A stretch of 58,920 nt of DNA from Lachnospiraceae bacterium (GTDB taxonomy: Bacteria > Bacillota > Clostridia > Lachnospirales > Lachnospiraceae), in the NCBI GenBank assembly GCA_009911505.1, contig QXXL01000066.1, positions 1-58,920 on the forward strand. The letters are read 5' to 3'. The notes beneath the pieces are model-generated. The model had not been told where the DNA came from and ran no database searches. It was given only the letters and a program-made list of their open reading frames with translations. Positions within the stretch are counted from its first letter, which is position 1, and each line of letters begins with the position of its first letter. Both the position numbers and the translations under genes were made by a program. Positions 17,771-25,517 of this stretch are shown here, piece after piece.

Positions 17771-18712
17771 TTATTCCTCCTCTACTTCTACTGTTATTTC
17801 ACCTATGCCACATTTCAAATTCACCTCATTGCCGGCGCCATTGTCAATCTCTTTGTCCGTTCCAAGGGCAGAGTAATTCGTTCCGTTTAATGTTACCATA
17901 CCAAGGCCGCAGGATATAGTATAATCATAATCCCCTCTCCGGCCCAAAAGCTTAAGGGCAATCCTGCCCATACCGCAGTCCGCATCAAGGCCCTCTAAAA
18001 CCTTCCCGCACAGCTCTACTTCACCAAGCCCGCAGCCTACCTCCAGAGTACAGGCATCAAACCTTTCAATTTCAATACGCCCTGCATCTACGGTTGCTAA
18101 AAACTCATCCCCGGCCGTAACCTGTTCTGCCGTAAGCTCTCCGGCGTCAACCTCAAATTCTACTTCATCCGCAAAAATGGCATGCGATATTTCTATCTTA
18201 CCAGCATTTGTCGCAAATGCCACCTCTTCAAAAGCTTTTCCTTCTGGTATCGCTATGGTAACTTTTATTTTTTCCTCTGCCAGCATACCGTTATTCCATA
18301 TAGAATGTGCCGTCTGGTCGGACAGCCTGGCCTGGCCGTCTTCTAGCCTGCATTCGTACTGGTAGCGCTTCGGCGCGTCCACTGTAATCTCTATCTGATC
18401 CGAACCGCTGTCCGTGACCTCTACTTTGCCGAATTTGATATCAACAGAAAGCTTGGAAACCTCATCTGCCGCAAATGTTTCTGATACTACGCCAGGCTGT
18501 GTCCTGGCAGCCTTTATATTATGGTAATCTGGGTTATAAAACACCCCCCACCGCCCAATATGCAGATCTCCAATGTCAAATTCCCCGTTATTCGCCATCT
18601 GGCGTACTTCCTGTAAACTGCTGCCAAGCGCTGCGCCTGCCCCTAAACAGATTACAGCAAGCCCAATAAACGCCAGGCTGATACACAGGCAGATTTTTGT
18701 AAATTTTTTCAT
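17771..18712 (-). CDS. DUF4097 beta-strand repeat protein, membrane anchored
   Basis: 313 residues. A basic start and one membrane segment (about 7-30) are followed by an extracellular beta-helix-like region of DUF4097 type, rich in short repeated turns such as VDIKFGKVEVTDSGS, VDAGELTAEQVTAG, VDAGRIEIERF and CGLGEVELCG. The ATG at 18712 overlaps the TGA of the DUF1700 gene (ATGA), indicating translational coupling; GGGGGC lies upstream. The function of DUF4097 proteins is unknown, but the PadR-DUF1700-DUF4097 order is a recurrent envelope-associated operon in Firmicutes. Confidence 0.85.
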   Translation of the reverse strand: MKKFTKICLCISLAFIGLAVICLGAGAALGSSLQEVRQMANNGEFDIGDLHIGRWGVFYNPDYHNIKAARTQPGVVSETFAADEVSKLSVDIKFGKVEVTDSGSDQIEITVDAPKRYQYECRLEDGQARLSDQTAHSIWNNGMLAEEKIKVTIAIPEGKAFEEVAFATNAGKIEISHAIFADEVEFEVDAGELTAEQVTAGDEFLATVDAGRIEIERFDACTLEVGCGLGEVELCGKVLEGLDADCGMGRIALKLLGRRGDYDYTISCGLGMVTLNGTNYSALGTDKEIDNGAGNEVNLKCGIGEITVEVEEE

Positions 18713-19332
18713 ATGGCCGCCCCCTTTCTTTGAAATATCCTTCTGCACAAGGATACGATCCCCCGTACTGCCCACGGCAGCACCTTGCCGACTGCCCATA
18801 CCATGGCCAAAAGCCCAAGCGTGCCAAACGCCAAAAACAGCATTCCAACTCCGCATACGACAAGACCGACAGCAGGAAACCCGGTAAATACCTTAAACAT
18901 CCCTGTTACTGCAAGTACCACGCCCGCTACAAAAAAGACGCCCACCAGTGCAATGATACATACGGAAAATCCAATCAATACGCCAATCAAACCCATCATA
19001 AGGCCGAATGCCGTAGCGAGCACAGCAAACCAGAACGGAAACGTAATAACCAGCAATACCGCAATAATCACATTCCGTGATGTTTTGTCTGGCTGCGGCG
19101 CAGGATCTGGCTTAACAAAATCCCCTGACTGATATGCATCTTTAAACAAATCCTTTTTGATACTTTCAGCCACCTTCGCGGGAGAACCCAGTTCTTCGAT
19201 GATCTTTTGCTCGTTCTCCGGGCCCGCGTCGTCAAAATAATTCCGGTAATATTCCATGGCTTCCCGGCGTTCATTGTCCGGTATGTCCCGGAGCAGTTCT
19301 TCCAACTGCCGTAAAAATCCAATTCGATTCAT
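18709..19332 (-). CDS. DUF1700 (HAAS-type) membrane protein
   Basis: 207 residues. The N-terminal 75 residues form the helical HAAS/DUF1700 domain (FLRQLEELLRDIPDNERREA, YYRNYFDDAGPENEQKIIEELGSP, VAESIKKDL). A Pro/Asp linker is followed by four to five hydrophobic segments. The start at 19332 sits after GAGAGGAG and the ORF begins two bases after the PadR gene. HAAS domains are typically encoded next to PadR regulators, as here, and are thought to link regulator and membrane effector. It is coupled to the DUF4097 gene downstream. Confidence 0.88.
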   Translation of the reverse strand: MNRIGFLRQLEELLRDIPDNERREAMEYYRNYFDDAGPENEQKIIEELGSPAKVAESIKKDLFKDAYQSGDFVKPDPAPQPDKTSRNVIIAVLLVITFPFWFAVLATAFGLMMGLIGVLIGFSVCIIALVGVFFVAGVVLAVTGMFKVFTGFPAVGLVVCGVGMLFLAFGTLGLLAMVWAVGKVLPWAVRGIVSLCRRIFQRKGAAI

Positions 19333-19334
19333 GT

Positions 19335-19652
19335 TTACTCCTCTCCCGAAAATAGTTTTGTTATCTTGGATGAATAGTCTGCCCATTCTTCGCGGTACTC
19401 GCTCAGCTTTCCCGCGCCGATATCCGTAAGCTTGTAATACCTGCGGTTTCTGCCGCCGCATTCCACATCATACACGATTAGGTTCTGGTTCTTCTGCAAG
19501 CGCCTTAAAACCGGATATAAGGTGGATTCTGATACATCAATGGCCTTACGGACATCCTGTGTGATTTTATAGCCGTAAGTCCCTTCTTCTTCCTTGGAAA
19601 CAACTGCAAGGACTATTGCGTCCAATAGAGCTGCCCCTGTGCCAAATGCCAT
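19335..19652 (-). CDS. PadR family transcriptional regulator
   Basis: 105 residues. A winged helix typical of PadR: AIVLAVVSKEEEGTYGYKIT, then VSESTLYPVLRRLQKNQNLI as recognition helix and wing, and RRYYKLTDIGAGKL. It heads the operon with DUF1700, DUF4097, PspC and the small membrane protein and probably represses it. A dyad overlapping its promoter (19694-19710) is the likely operator. The effector is unknown. Confidence 0.92.
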   Translation of the reverse strand: MAFGTGAALLDAIVLAVVSKEEEGTYGYKITQDVRKAIDVSESTLYPVLRRLQKNQNLIVYDVECGGRNRRYYKLTDIGAGKLSEYREEWADYSSKITKLFSGEE

Positions 19653-19693
19653 TCCATCACCCCTTATCAGTATAATATTATTTTGTATTTTAT

Positions 19694-19723
19694 ATTATAT
19701 GATATATAATATTGTTTTGTCAA
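19694..19723 (-). promoter_or_regulatory. promoter and probable PadR operator
   Basis: Minus strand: TTGACA (19718-19723), 18-base spacer, TATAAT (19694-19699). A 7-3-7 dyad, ATTATAT/ATATAAT (19694-19700 and 19704-19710), covers the -10 and part of the spacer, as expected for autorepression. Confidence 0.6.
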
Positions 19724-19736
19724 TAGGAATTTATAC

Positions 19737-19764
19737 AAAAAAAGCTTGCCCATACAAGGCAAGC
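19737..19764 (-). terminator. terminator of the SEDS-PadR operon
   Basis: GCTTGCC (19744-19750) and GGCAAGC (19758-19764) pair around a seven-base loop; on the minus strand a run of seven T follows. Confidence 0.85.
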
Positions 19765-19795
19765 CTGTCTGCTACTCCAAATATAAAGCTTTCTC

Positions 19796-21133
19796 CTACA
19801 TTACTCCGTACCCCTTCTCAGCGCTGCAAAGCAAAGGCACATTCTTATACCGGTACACGCTCAGTACAATCCCCATTAGTACATAGCTTACTAAAATCCC
19901 AGTTCCAGTATAAGAAAAAAAGGGCAAAAATGACGTTGTCGCCGGCAATGCGCCCAAATTTTCCAAAACATTCAATGTTGTATTTGCAAACAGCACCAGC
20001 CCGCTTCCAATCCCCATCATCATACCAAGCCTGTTCCTAAGCCCAAGTGAAATCCGAAATGCCTTAACCGCAACAACCGCCACTAAAAGGCATACTGCAC
20101 AAGCCGCTGCTATCCCAAAGCTTGTAACCAGAAATGTCAAAATATAGTCGCTGTAATAATCCGGCAAAATGCCCGGCACCGCTTCACCGCTCCCGCCAAA
20201 GAGCCGCCCCCCTTTTAAATACCCTGTTAAAAGCTCCGTTACATAGCTGCCCTCGTGCGGGCTAAGTCCTAAAAATGCCATTACCCTGGCCTTTTGGTAT
20301 CCTAAAGCCCCATTTAACACCCAATACACCCATGCCGCAGGCATAGCCGCAAGCGCTGCCCAATATACTGCCAGAAAACTTTTCTTTGGAATATCAAACC
20401 ATCCTTTTACCACTGCGGCAGAAATCATCACAGACATAATAAGCAATAACAATAGCGCCAGGCTCATCCGGGGCATCTTATAAGCCAGCCATACCGGGTA
20501 TAAAAGGAAAAGCACAGATTTTATAAGCCCGCCCCAGCCGCTCCCATAATACTGGTACAAAACGGCCCCGTATAACGGTATATACAAAAACATAACATAT
20601 GCCGCCCAAAACCTAATTCCGCCATTTTGAAAAAACAACGGCGCCCCAGGCAGCTTTATTCTGTATATAAGGGCTGCCGTTGCCATAAACACCAAAAAAA
20701 TCCCAGCACACAATTTGCCCCGTTTTGCAAAGATACTGTAATCCACACGGTAAATAAGCATCATAGCCGCAAAACCAGCTGCGGTATACCCTATGGCCAA
20801 TCCAATATACTCCCCCTGCGGCTGGCTGTTAATTTCTTCTGCCCCCATGCCGATTACAATATGGATAAAAATGCTTGCCAGTGCAATCAGAAACATCACG
20901 CCCACCACATCCCATGCCATCTGCGGCCGGTGTATCCGATCCAAATCCACGCCTGCCTTAACGGGATCTCCCATATCCCTTATTGCCTGGCGCATTGCCT
21001 CCTCCTTTTGCATACCAGACTCCATATTCGCCATTGCCTGTTCTTCTATATGGCCGCGCAATTCCCGCTCAATAGCAGGGTGCGCCTTCTGGCAGCGTAC
21101 CTGTTCCAGTAATGTTTTTATATAATCCTCCAT
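19796..21133 (-). CDS. SEDS (FtsW/RodA/SpoVE-like) protein with N-terminal HAAS domain
   Basis: 445 residues. Residues 1-75 are a helical HAAS/permease-prefix domain (VRCQKAHPAIERELRGHIEE, EAMRQAIRDMGDPVKAGVDL). The rest has about ten membrane segments with SEDS landmarks: LPDYYSDYILTFLVTSFG, matching the family LPE-x-x-x-DFIF loop, and ENLGALPATTSFLPFFSYTG, matching the NLG-x-LPxTGxPLPFxSYGG region. SEDS proteins are peptidoglycan glycosyltransferases. The canonical landmarks are altered (PFFSYTG for PFxSYGG), so activity is uncertain. The gene overlaps padR by 16 bases and is followed by a terminator, giving a two-gene operon. No partner class B PBP is nearby. Confidence 0.8.
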   Translation of the reverse strand: MEDYIKTLLEQVRCQKAHPAIERELRGHIEEQAMANMESGMQKEEAMRQAIRDMGDPVKAGVDLDRIHRPQMAWDVVGVMFLIALASIFIHIVIGMGAEEINSQPQGEYIGLAIGYTAAGFAAMMLIYRVDYSIFAKRGKLCAGIFLVFMATAALIYRIKLPGAPLFFQNGGIRFWAAYVMFLYIPLYGAVLYQYYGSGWGGLIKSVLFLLYPVWLAYKMPRMSLALLLLLIMSVMISAAVVKGWFDIPKKSFLAVYWAALAAMPAAWVYWVLNGALGYQKARVMAFLGLSPHEGSYVTELLTGYLKGGRLFGGSGEAVPGILPDYYSDYILTFLVTSFGIAAACAVCLLVAVVAVKAFRISLGLRNRLGMMMGIGSGLVLFANTTLNVLENLGALPATTSFLPFFSYTGTGILVSYVLMGIVLSVYRYKNVPLLCSAEKGYGVM

Positions 21134-21465
21134 GCCTGCACCTCCATTGTTAATATTTTTGCAACTGCATCAGCATATTCCTTCCATTCGGCCTTTTTCT
21201 GGTTTAACTGTTTTTTCCCTTCTTTGGTAATACTGTAATATTTGCGTACCTTGCCGGCTGCTTCGTCCTCGTACGACGTGAGGAATGATTTTTCCTCCAT
21301 CTGGTGTAAAAGCGGATAGAGCGTCCCTGCTTTTAATTCAAAGACATTTTGTGAACGGTTCCGCAGCGTTTCAATCATTTCATAACCATACATATCCTTT
21401 TCGGAAAGCAGCTTTAGCAATAGCATCATTGTGCTTCCCGACAGCATTGTTTTATCTGCCGCCAT
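21118..21465 (-). CDS. PadR family transcriptional regulator
   Basis: 115 residues. PadR winged helix: MMLLLKLLSEKDMYGYEMIE, LKAGTLYPLLHQMEEKSFLT and RKYYSITKEGKKQLNQKKAE. Its last codons overlap the start of the SEDS-HAAS gene, so the two are translationally coupled and this regulator probably controls the SEDS gene and itself. The start is preceded by AGGGAGG. A perfect 7-5-7 dyad inside its promoter is a probable operator. It is only distantly similar to the PadR at 19335-19652. Confidence 0.92.
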   Translation of the reverse strand: MAADKTMLSGSTMMLLLKLLSEKDMYGYEMIETLRNRSQNVFELKAGTLYPLLHQMEEKSFLTSYEDEAAGKVRKYYSITKEGKKQLNQKKAEWKEYADAVAKILTMEVQAWRII

Positions 21466-21511
21466 GTTATTCCCTCCTTTTATATAAATATTCTATATAT
21501 CGATCATCTAT

Positions 21512-21540
21512 AGTTTATATCGAAACCCGATATATGTCAA
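21512..21540 (-). promoter_or_regulatory. promoter and probable PadR operator
   Basis: Minus strand: TTGACA (21535-21540), 17-base spacer, TAAACT (21512-21517). The spacer contains the perfect dyad TATATCG-N5-CGATATA (21516-21522 and 21528-21534), so bound regulator would block polymerase. Confidence 0.65.
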
Positions 21541-21556
21541 GGGATTTTCTATAAAA

Positions 21557-21578
21557 AGGGCATGATTATTCATGCCCT
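21557..21578 (-). terminator. terminator of the jet operon
   Basis: AAGGGCATGA and TCATGCCCTT form a 9-10-base stem followed on the minus strand by TTTTTAT. The stem contains the last codons and stop of jetC. Confidence 0.85.
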
Positions 21579-24500
21579 TCTACCATCTCCATATATTTCC
21601 CTTTATCAATGCAAATCATAGAAATCTGGTTGCCCGCCCTCCGGAACGCATACACACAATCCACATTCCGTATCAGTGACGCAAGCCGCTCGTCCGGCAC
21701 GCAGACCACAAGCTGCAAATCCAGCTGCCTTGCATACCTCAGGCAAACCTCGCTGCGTTCCTTGTCCATTTTAGAAAATGCCTCGTCAAGAAGCACAAGC
21801 CGGATTTTCGTATCCCTGCTGCCCTGCTGCATATAAAGCATTGCAAATCCGGCGAACAATGCGACGTATTTGGGGTTCTGCCCTTCCCCGCCAGAATCGC
21901 GCCCTGCCATATCGTCTACATAATTCTTGCGGATATTGCCGTTACCGTCCCGTACCTGCTCATACATACAGAATTTCAGGTACGTCCTGTAGTCCGCATA
22001 TTTGGCCATATCCTTTTTATGGCTTGCACGTGCCGCAGGATCCGCTTCCCTTGGCGGCATAAATTTATCCGTCAGGTGTTTTAACTGCTTTTCGTACTTC
22101 TGGTAAAATACATCATCCCCTAAGCTGACTTGCCCGTCTATATCAGGGCCAGGCGTTTTTAAGTCGAGCTCTTCTGCCGTCAGCATTTCATAAAACTGGC
22201 GGTTTTCATCTTCCGCCGGAAGAATATCAATCTGGTAAATACTGTCGGAAAACCGGATCTGGGCAAGCATGGCGTTAATCTCGCGGCGATGGCGCTTTGC
22301 AGCTTTAATTTCCCCATGGATTGCCGCAATTACATTTTCACGCAGCATCCGGTAAATAAAGCTGTACTGCCTGTCAAACTCTGCTTTGTATTTTGGCTCA
22401 AAATCACTTTTACAGCGCTTAAGCAATTCGTCGTAAACGGTATTGTCTTTTTCCATGCCGCCAAAATCATACGTTGGAAACGCTTTCATAAACTGCATCC
22501 TGGCACGGCTTCGCAGCTCCTCCTGTGCCTCTGCCGTCTCTGTGAGCTGTTCCAAAAGCTGTAATTTTTCTTTTTTAAAATTAGCCGCCCTTCCCCCTTC
22601 TATGGCGCGGGCTGCTTCCCCTACAAGCTTTTCGTCCGGCAAAAAACCTTCATTAAGCCGCTCCAGCGCTTCTTGCCTGTCTGATATTTCCTTGTCGAGC
22701 TCCCCTTTTAGGGCGGCATAACGGACACTGTCTTTTTGCAGGCCCTCTTTTGCCGCCTCCATCATCCGTATTTCTTCTTTCAGCTTCTTTTCCTGTTCCA
22801 TTTGCCCTGCAACAAGCGTACCGCTTTCCAGTTCTAAGATCTCCTGCTTTAGCTCTTTTGCCTTTTTCTCATATGCTTTTAGCTTTGATGCAGAATCCTT
22901 AAGCTGCATTAGCTTTTCCGCTCCATAAGACTGCAGCCGCTCCAAATCGTTTACCTGGCTTAATGTGGCAATTTCCTGCTGTAGTGCAATCATCTTTCCA
23001 TTTAACTGATATACATCTTCTTCCAGCTCCCGCACCTGCTTTAGGGAGACCTTCCGCCCAATACTCGGATAGCGGTAATCCTGGACTTTTAAATGGCGGA
23101 ACATATAATTGCCGTATGAATAGCAGTCCTGCGTCACTCCGCGCCCGGCGGACTGCAGCTCTTCTACTGTAGCGCATTTCCGGATATGCCCCAAAAACCG
23201 CTTTAAGCACGCATCCACATATGGGATATCTGTAGTCACCGTATCATATAAAGTACCTGGCGGTATCTGCGGGCTTTCCTTTACAACCGCCGCCGTCTGA
23301 ATGATATCGACAGCTTCATACTCCCCTTTGTGCATCTTACGGAAGAGCTCTGCCGCATCCAGAGCGTACTGCGGTTCTACAACCAGCCCAAATTTAATCC
23401 GCCCAAGGCTTCCCTCTACCGCGTCTCTCCAGGCTTCATCCGTAACATCAAACAAATCTGCAAAAACTTCCACCTGGACACTATGCCCATACCGGATCGA
23501 CAATTCTTCCTTTAGCTTACGCCTTACTTCTTTTAGTTCTTTGCCGTAATGCTTCTTATCCCTCTTCAAATCGTCTAAAACCGCTTTTTTTTCCTGGCAC
23601 TGCCCTGTTATGACACGAAGGCTGTCCCGTAAATCGTTTATCTCGTCTGTTACCGAATCAAAGGCTTCTTTTAACCCCTTTTTTAAGCTGTCTGCCAAAT
23701 CCCCTGTTATGGCGCCCCCAACAAACTGCACTAACAGGTTTCTGGCCGGGTTGCTGACATAATCGCATATGCCCTCCGCTTCGTCCCACTGTTTGAGGCG
23801 GGCCGTGAGTGCGTCCCAATCCGCCGCTTCATGGCTGCATAGCCGTACCGTCTCCTGCAACTGGGCAAGCTGCTCTTGTTTTTTTCCAAAATCCCCTCCC
23901 AGCAGCTTTGCCTTAAGCTTTGCCAGTGACTCCCGTTTCTCGGCCAGCCCGCCCGAAAGCTGCCCTATCCTTTCTTCATACGAATTAAGCTGTACCTTAA
24001 TATCCTCCCTTGCCGCCCTCTTTGCGGCAAGATGTGCCTTTTTATCTTCTATTTCCAGAATTTTAAGGAGGCTGCGCACATCCGCCTGCTGCTTGCGCGC
24101 ACCTGTAAGCGCCTCATCATGCCTTTTTATCCGCTCAAGCAGTTCTATCTGGTGCTCTAACGACTCCACCTGCTCTTTTATTTCACGGTATGCCGCAAGC
24201 TGATCGCTAATAGCCGAAACTGTATCCTCCTTGCTCCTTGGGAACATATAATCTTTGATAAACTGCCCGGTGCCGTTTGCCATACGCAGCGCAATAGCGC
24301 TCTTTTCCATGGTCTTAAACCGCCCTGCGTCTACATATCCGAAAATCGTATCATTTAAAGTATTTAAATAAGCTTCCCTGGTCGGATAAATACGGTTAAT
24401 ATTTACGCCCGCCATGCTTGCCGCATTCGTACTGCGTGCTTCAATCAGCTGCTTAAGGCCAATATATGTATAAGGAAGCGTCCCGGCGGACAGGTAATTA

Positions 24501-24931
24501 TCATCAGGAAATGCCCCGGTGTGGCTGAAAAACCAATATTTGCCAATCTCTTGGTCATTTCCGGCCACTTCAAATGACACGCCGATACAGGCAATTTCTC
24601 CAGTCCCCGTATCTTTCAGCTCCAACACTACCTGCGCGCCGAAATCCATATTATCCCGGTTTGCCGTGCCGTCCTTCTGCGCCCCACGCAGATAACTTAG
24701 TACGCTCCGTTTATTTTTGGTATCGTCTGCAGCCCTGTTTAAAAAATCGTTACGGATGCTCCCGTAGAGTACAACCTGCATGGCGTCCATCACCGTAGAC
24801 TTACCCGAACCGCTTTTCCCGCTGAATAGGTTGACATATTCATGAAAACAAATAACCTGGTGTGAAATCCCGCCCCAGTTATTTAAAAGCATCCTGGTAA
24901 AAATCTTCTTCGACTGTTTCACTGAAAACAT
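21566..24931 (-). CDS. jetC: JetC, SMC-like ATPase of a Wadjet/MksBEF-type complex
   Basis: 1121 residues. A Walker A motif GKSGSGKST (38-46) in an N-terminal ABC/SMC half-head, long coiled coils (about 250-450 and 640-900) flanking a hinge-like middle, and a C-terminal half-head with signature GGEGQNPKYVALFAGFA and Walker B LVLLDEAFSKMD. In Wadjet and MksBEF this subunit forms the loop-extruding motor with the kleisin JetA and the KITE subunit JetB. The start is uncertain: GAGGAGG abuts the ATG at 24931, and a GTG three codons on (24922) is better spaced. The gene overlaps jetB by 53 bases. No JetD nuclease gene follows; a terminator ends the operon. Confidence 0.92.
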   Translation of the reverse strand: MFSVKQSKKIFTRMLLNNWGGISHQVICFHEYVNLFSGKSGSGKSTVMDAMQVVLYGSIRNDFLNRAADDTKNKRSVLSYLRGAQKDGTANRDNMDFGAQVVLELKDTGTGEIACIGVSFEVAGNDQEIGKYWFFSHTGAFPDDNYLSAGTLPYTYIGLKQLIEARSTNAASMAGVNINRIYPTREAYLNTLNDTIFGYVDAGRFKTMEKSAIALRMANGTGQFIKDYMFPRSKEDTVSAISDQLAAYREIKEQVESLEHQIELLERIKRHDEALTGARKQQADVRSLLKILEIEDKKAHLAAKRAAREDIKVQLNSYEERIGQLSGGLAEKRESLAKLKAKLLGGDFGKKQEQLAQLQETVRLCSHEAADWDALTARLKQWDEAEGICDYVSNPARNLLVQFVGGAITGDLADSLKKGLKEAFDSVTDEINDLRDSLRVITGQCQEKKAVLDDLKRDKKHYGKELKEVRRKLKEELSIRYGHSVQVEVFADLFDVTDEAWRDAVEGSLGRIKFGLVVEPQYALDAAELFRKMHKGEYEAVDIIQTAAVVKESPQIPPGTLYDTVTTDIPYVDACLKRFLGHIRKCATVEELQSAGRGVTQDCYSYGNYMFRHLKVQDYRYPSIGRKVSLKQVRELEEDVYQLNGKMIALQQEIATLSQVNDLERLQSYGAEKLMQLKDSASKLKAYEKKAKELKQEILELESGTLVAGQMEQEKKLKEEIRMMEAAKEGLQKDSVRYAALKGELDKEISDRQEALERLNEGFLPDEKLVGEAARAIEGGRAANFKKEKLQLLEQLTETAEAQEELRSRARMQFMKAFPTYDFGGMEKDNTVYDELLKRCKSDFEPKYKAEFDRQYSFIYRMLRENVIAAIHGEIKAAKRHRREINAMLAQIRFSDSIYQIDILPAEDENRQFYEMLTAEELDLKTPGPDIDGQVSLGDDVFYQKYEKQLKHLTDKFMPPREADPAARASHKKDMAKYADYRTYLKFCMYEQVRDGNGNIRKNYVDDMAGRDSGGEGQNPKYVALFAGFAMLYMQQGSRDTKIRLVLLDEAFSKMDKERSEVCLRYARQLDLQLVVCVPDERLASLIRNVDCVYAFRRAGNQISMICIDKGKYMEMVEGHE

Positions 24932-25517
24932 CCTCCTCTTTGTATTGCTCCATCAGCTCATTTAACATAGCAGAGCTCACATACAGATTCACGGTACTGT
25001 AAATATAAATGGGCGTTGTATCATCCATATCCCGAAGAGCCCCTGGATACTCTATAATCTGATGCCGTTTCATTAAGCCAAGCGCCTCGTTCCACTCCAA
25101 ATCCGGCAATTTTGCACACAGTAAATTGGTATTTTTACCGTATTCCCGGATTTCAGCCAGGTTTGTAGCAGTCGCCGAAAGCCCGTCCCCCATAATCTTA
25201 TCCCGGTAAATCATTTTTACCAGCAGAATCAGTATCGCAGCAGATTTTGGAATCTGCCTTGCCAAAACGCCTTCGCCTGCCAGCCGGAAAATATGCTCTG
25301 TGGCATCGTGCACAAGCTCACATCCCAGTACCTGCAGGTAAGCTTCCAGGAACGGGCGGTGCTTCACGCAAATCCCATACTGCTCATTGTCACTTGGGGC
25401 AAGCGTAACGGGATCGTATTTTTCCTGCAAAATACAAGTCTGCCGGAATAAGGCGGCAATTGTTTTTTGTAATTTCCCCGTCTCTGTAACGGACAGCCCT
25501 TCCAGATAATCAAACAT
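24879..25517 (-). CDS. jetB: JetB, DUF4194 KITE-type subunit
   Basis: 212 residues, matching DUF4194/MksE-type subunits: two winged-helix repeats, with QTCILQEKYD, YGICVKHRPFLEAYLQVLG in the first half and the conserved RLAGEGVL, ILILLVKMIYRDK and LMKRHQIIEYPG in the second. It bridges the kleisin and the SMC arms. It overlaps jetA by eight bases and jetC by 53, so the three proteins are made in fixed ratio from one transcript. The strongly acidic C-terminus (KEEDVFSETVEEDFYQD) is encoded in the overlap with jetC. Confidence 0.9.
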   Translation of the reverse strand: MFDYLEGLSVTETGKLQKTIAALFRQTCILQEKYDPVTLAPSDNEQYGICVKHRPFLEAYLQVLGCELVHDATEHIFRLAGEGVLARQIPKSAAILILLVKMIYRDKIMGDGLSATATNLAEIREYGKNTNLLCAKLPDLEWNEALGLMKRHQIIEYPGALRDMDDTTPIYIYSTVNLYVSSAMLNELMEQYKEEDVFSETVEEDFYQDAFK

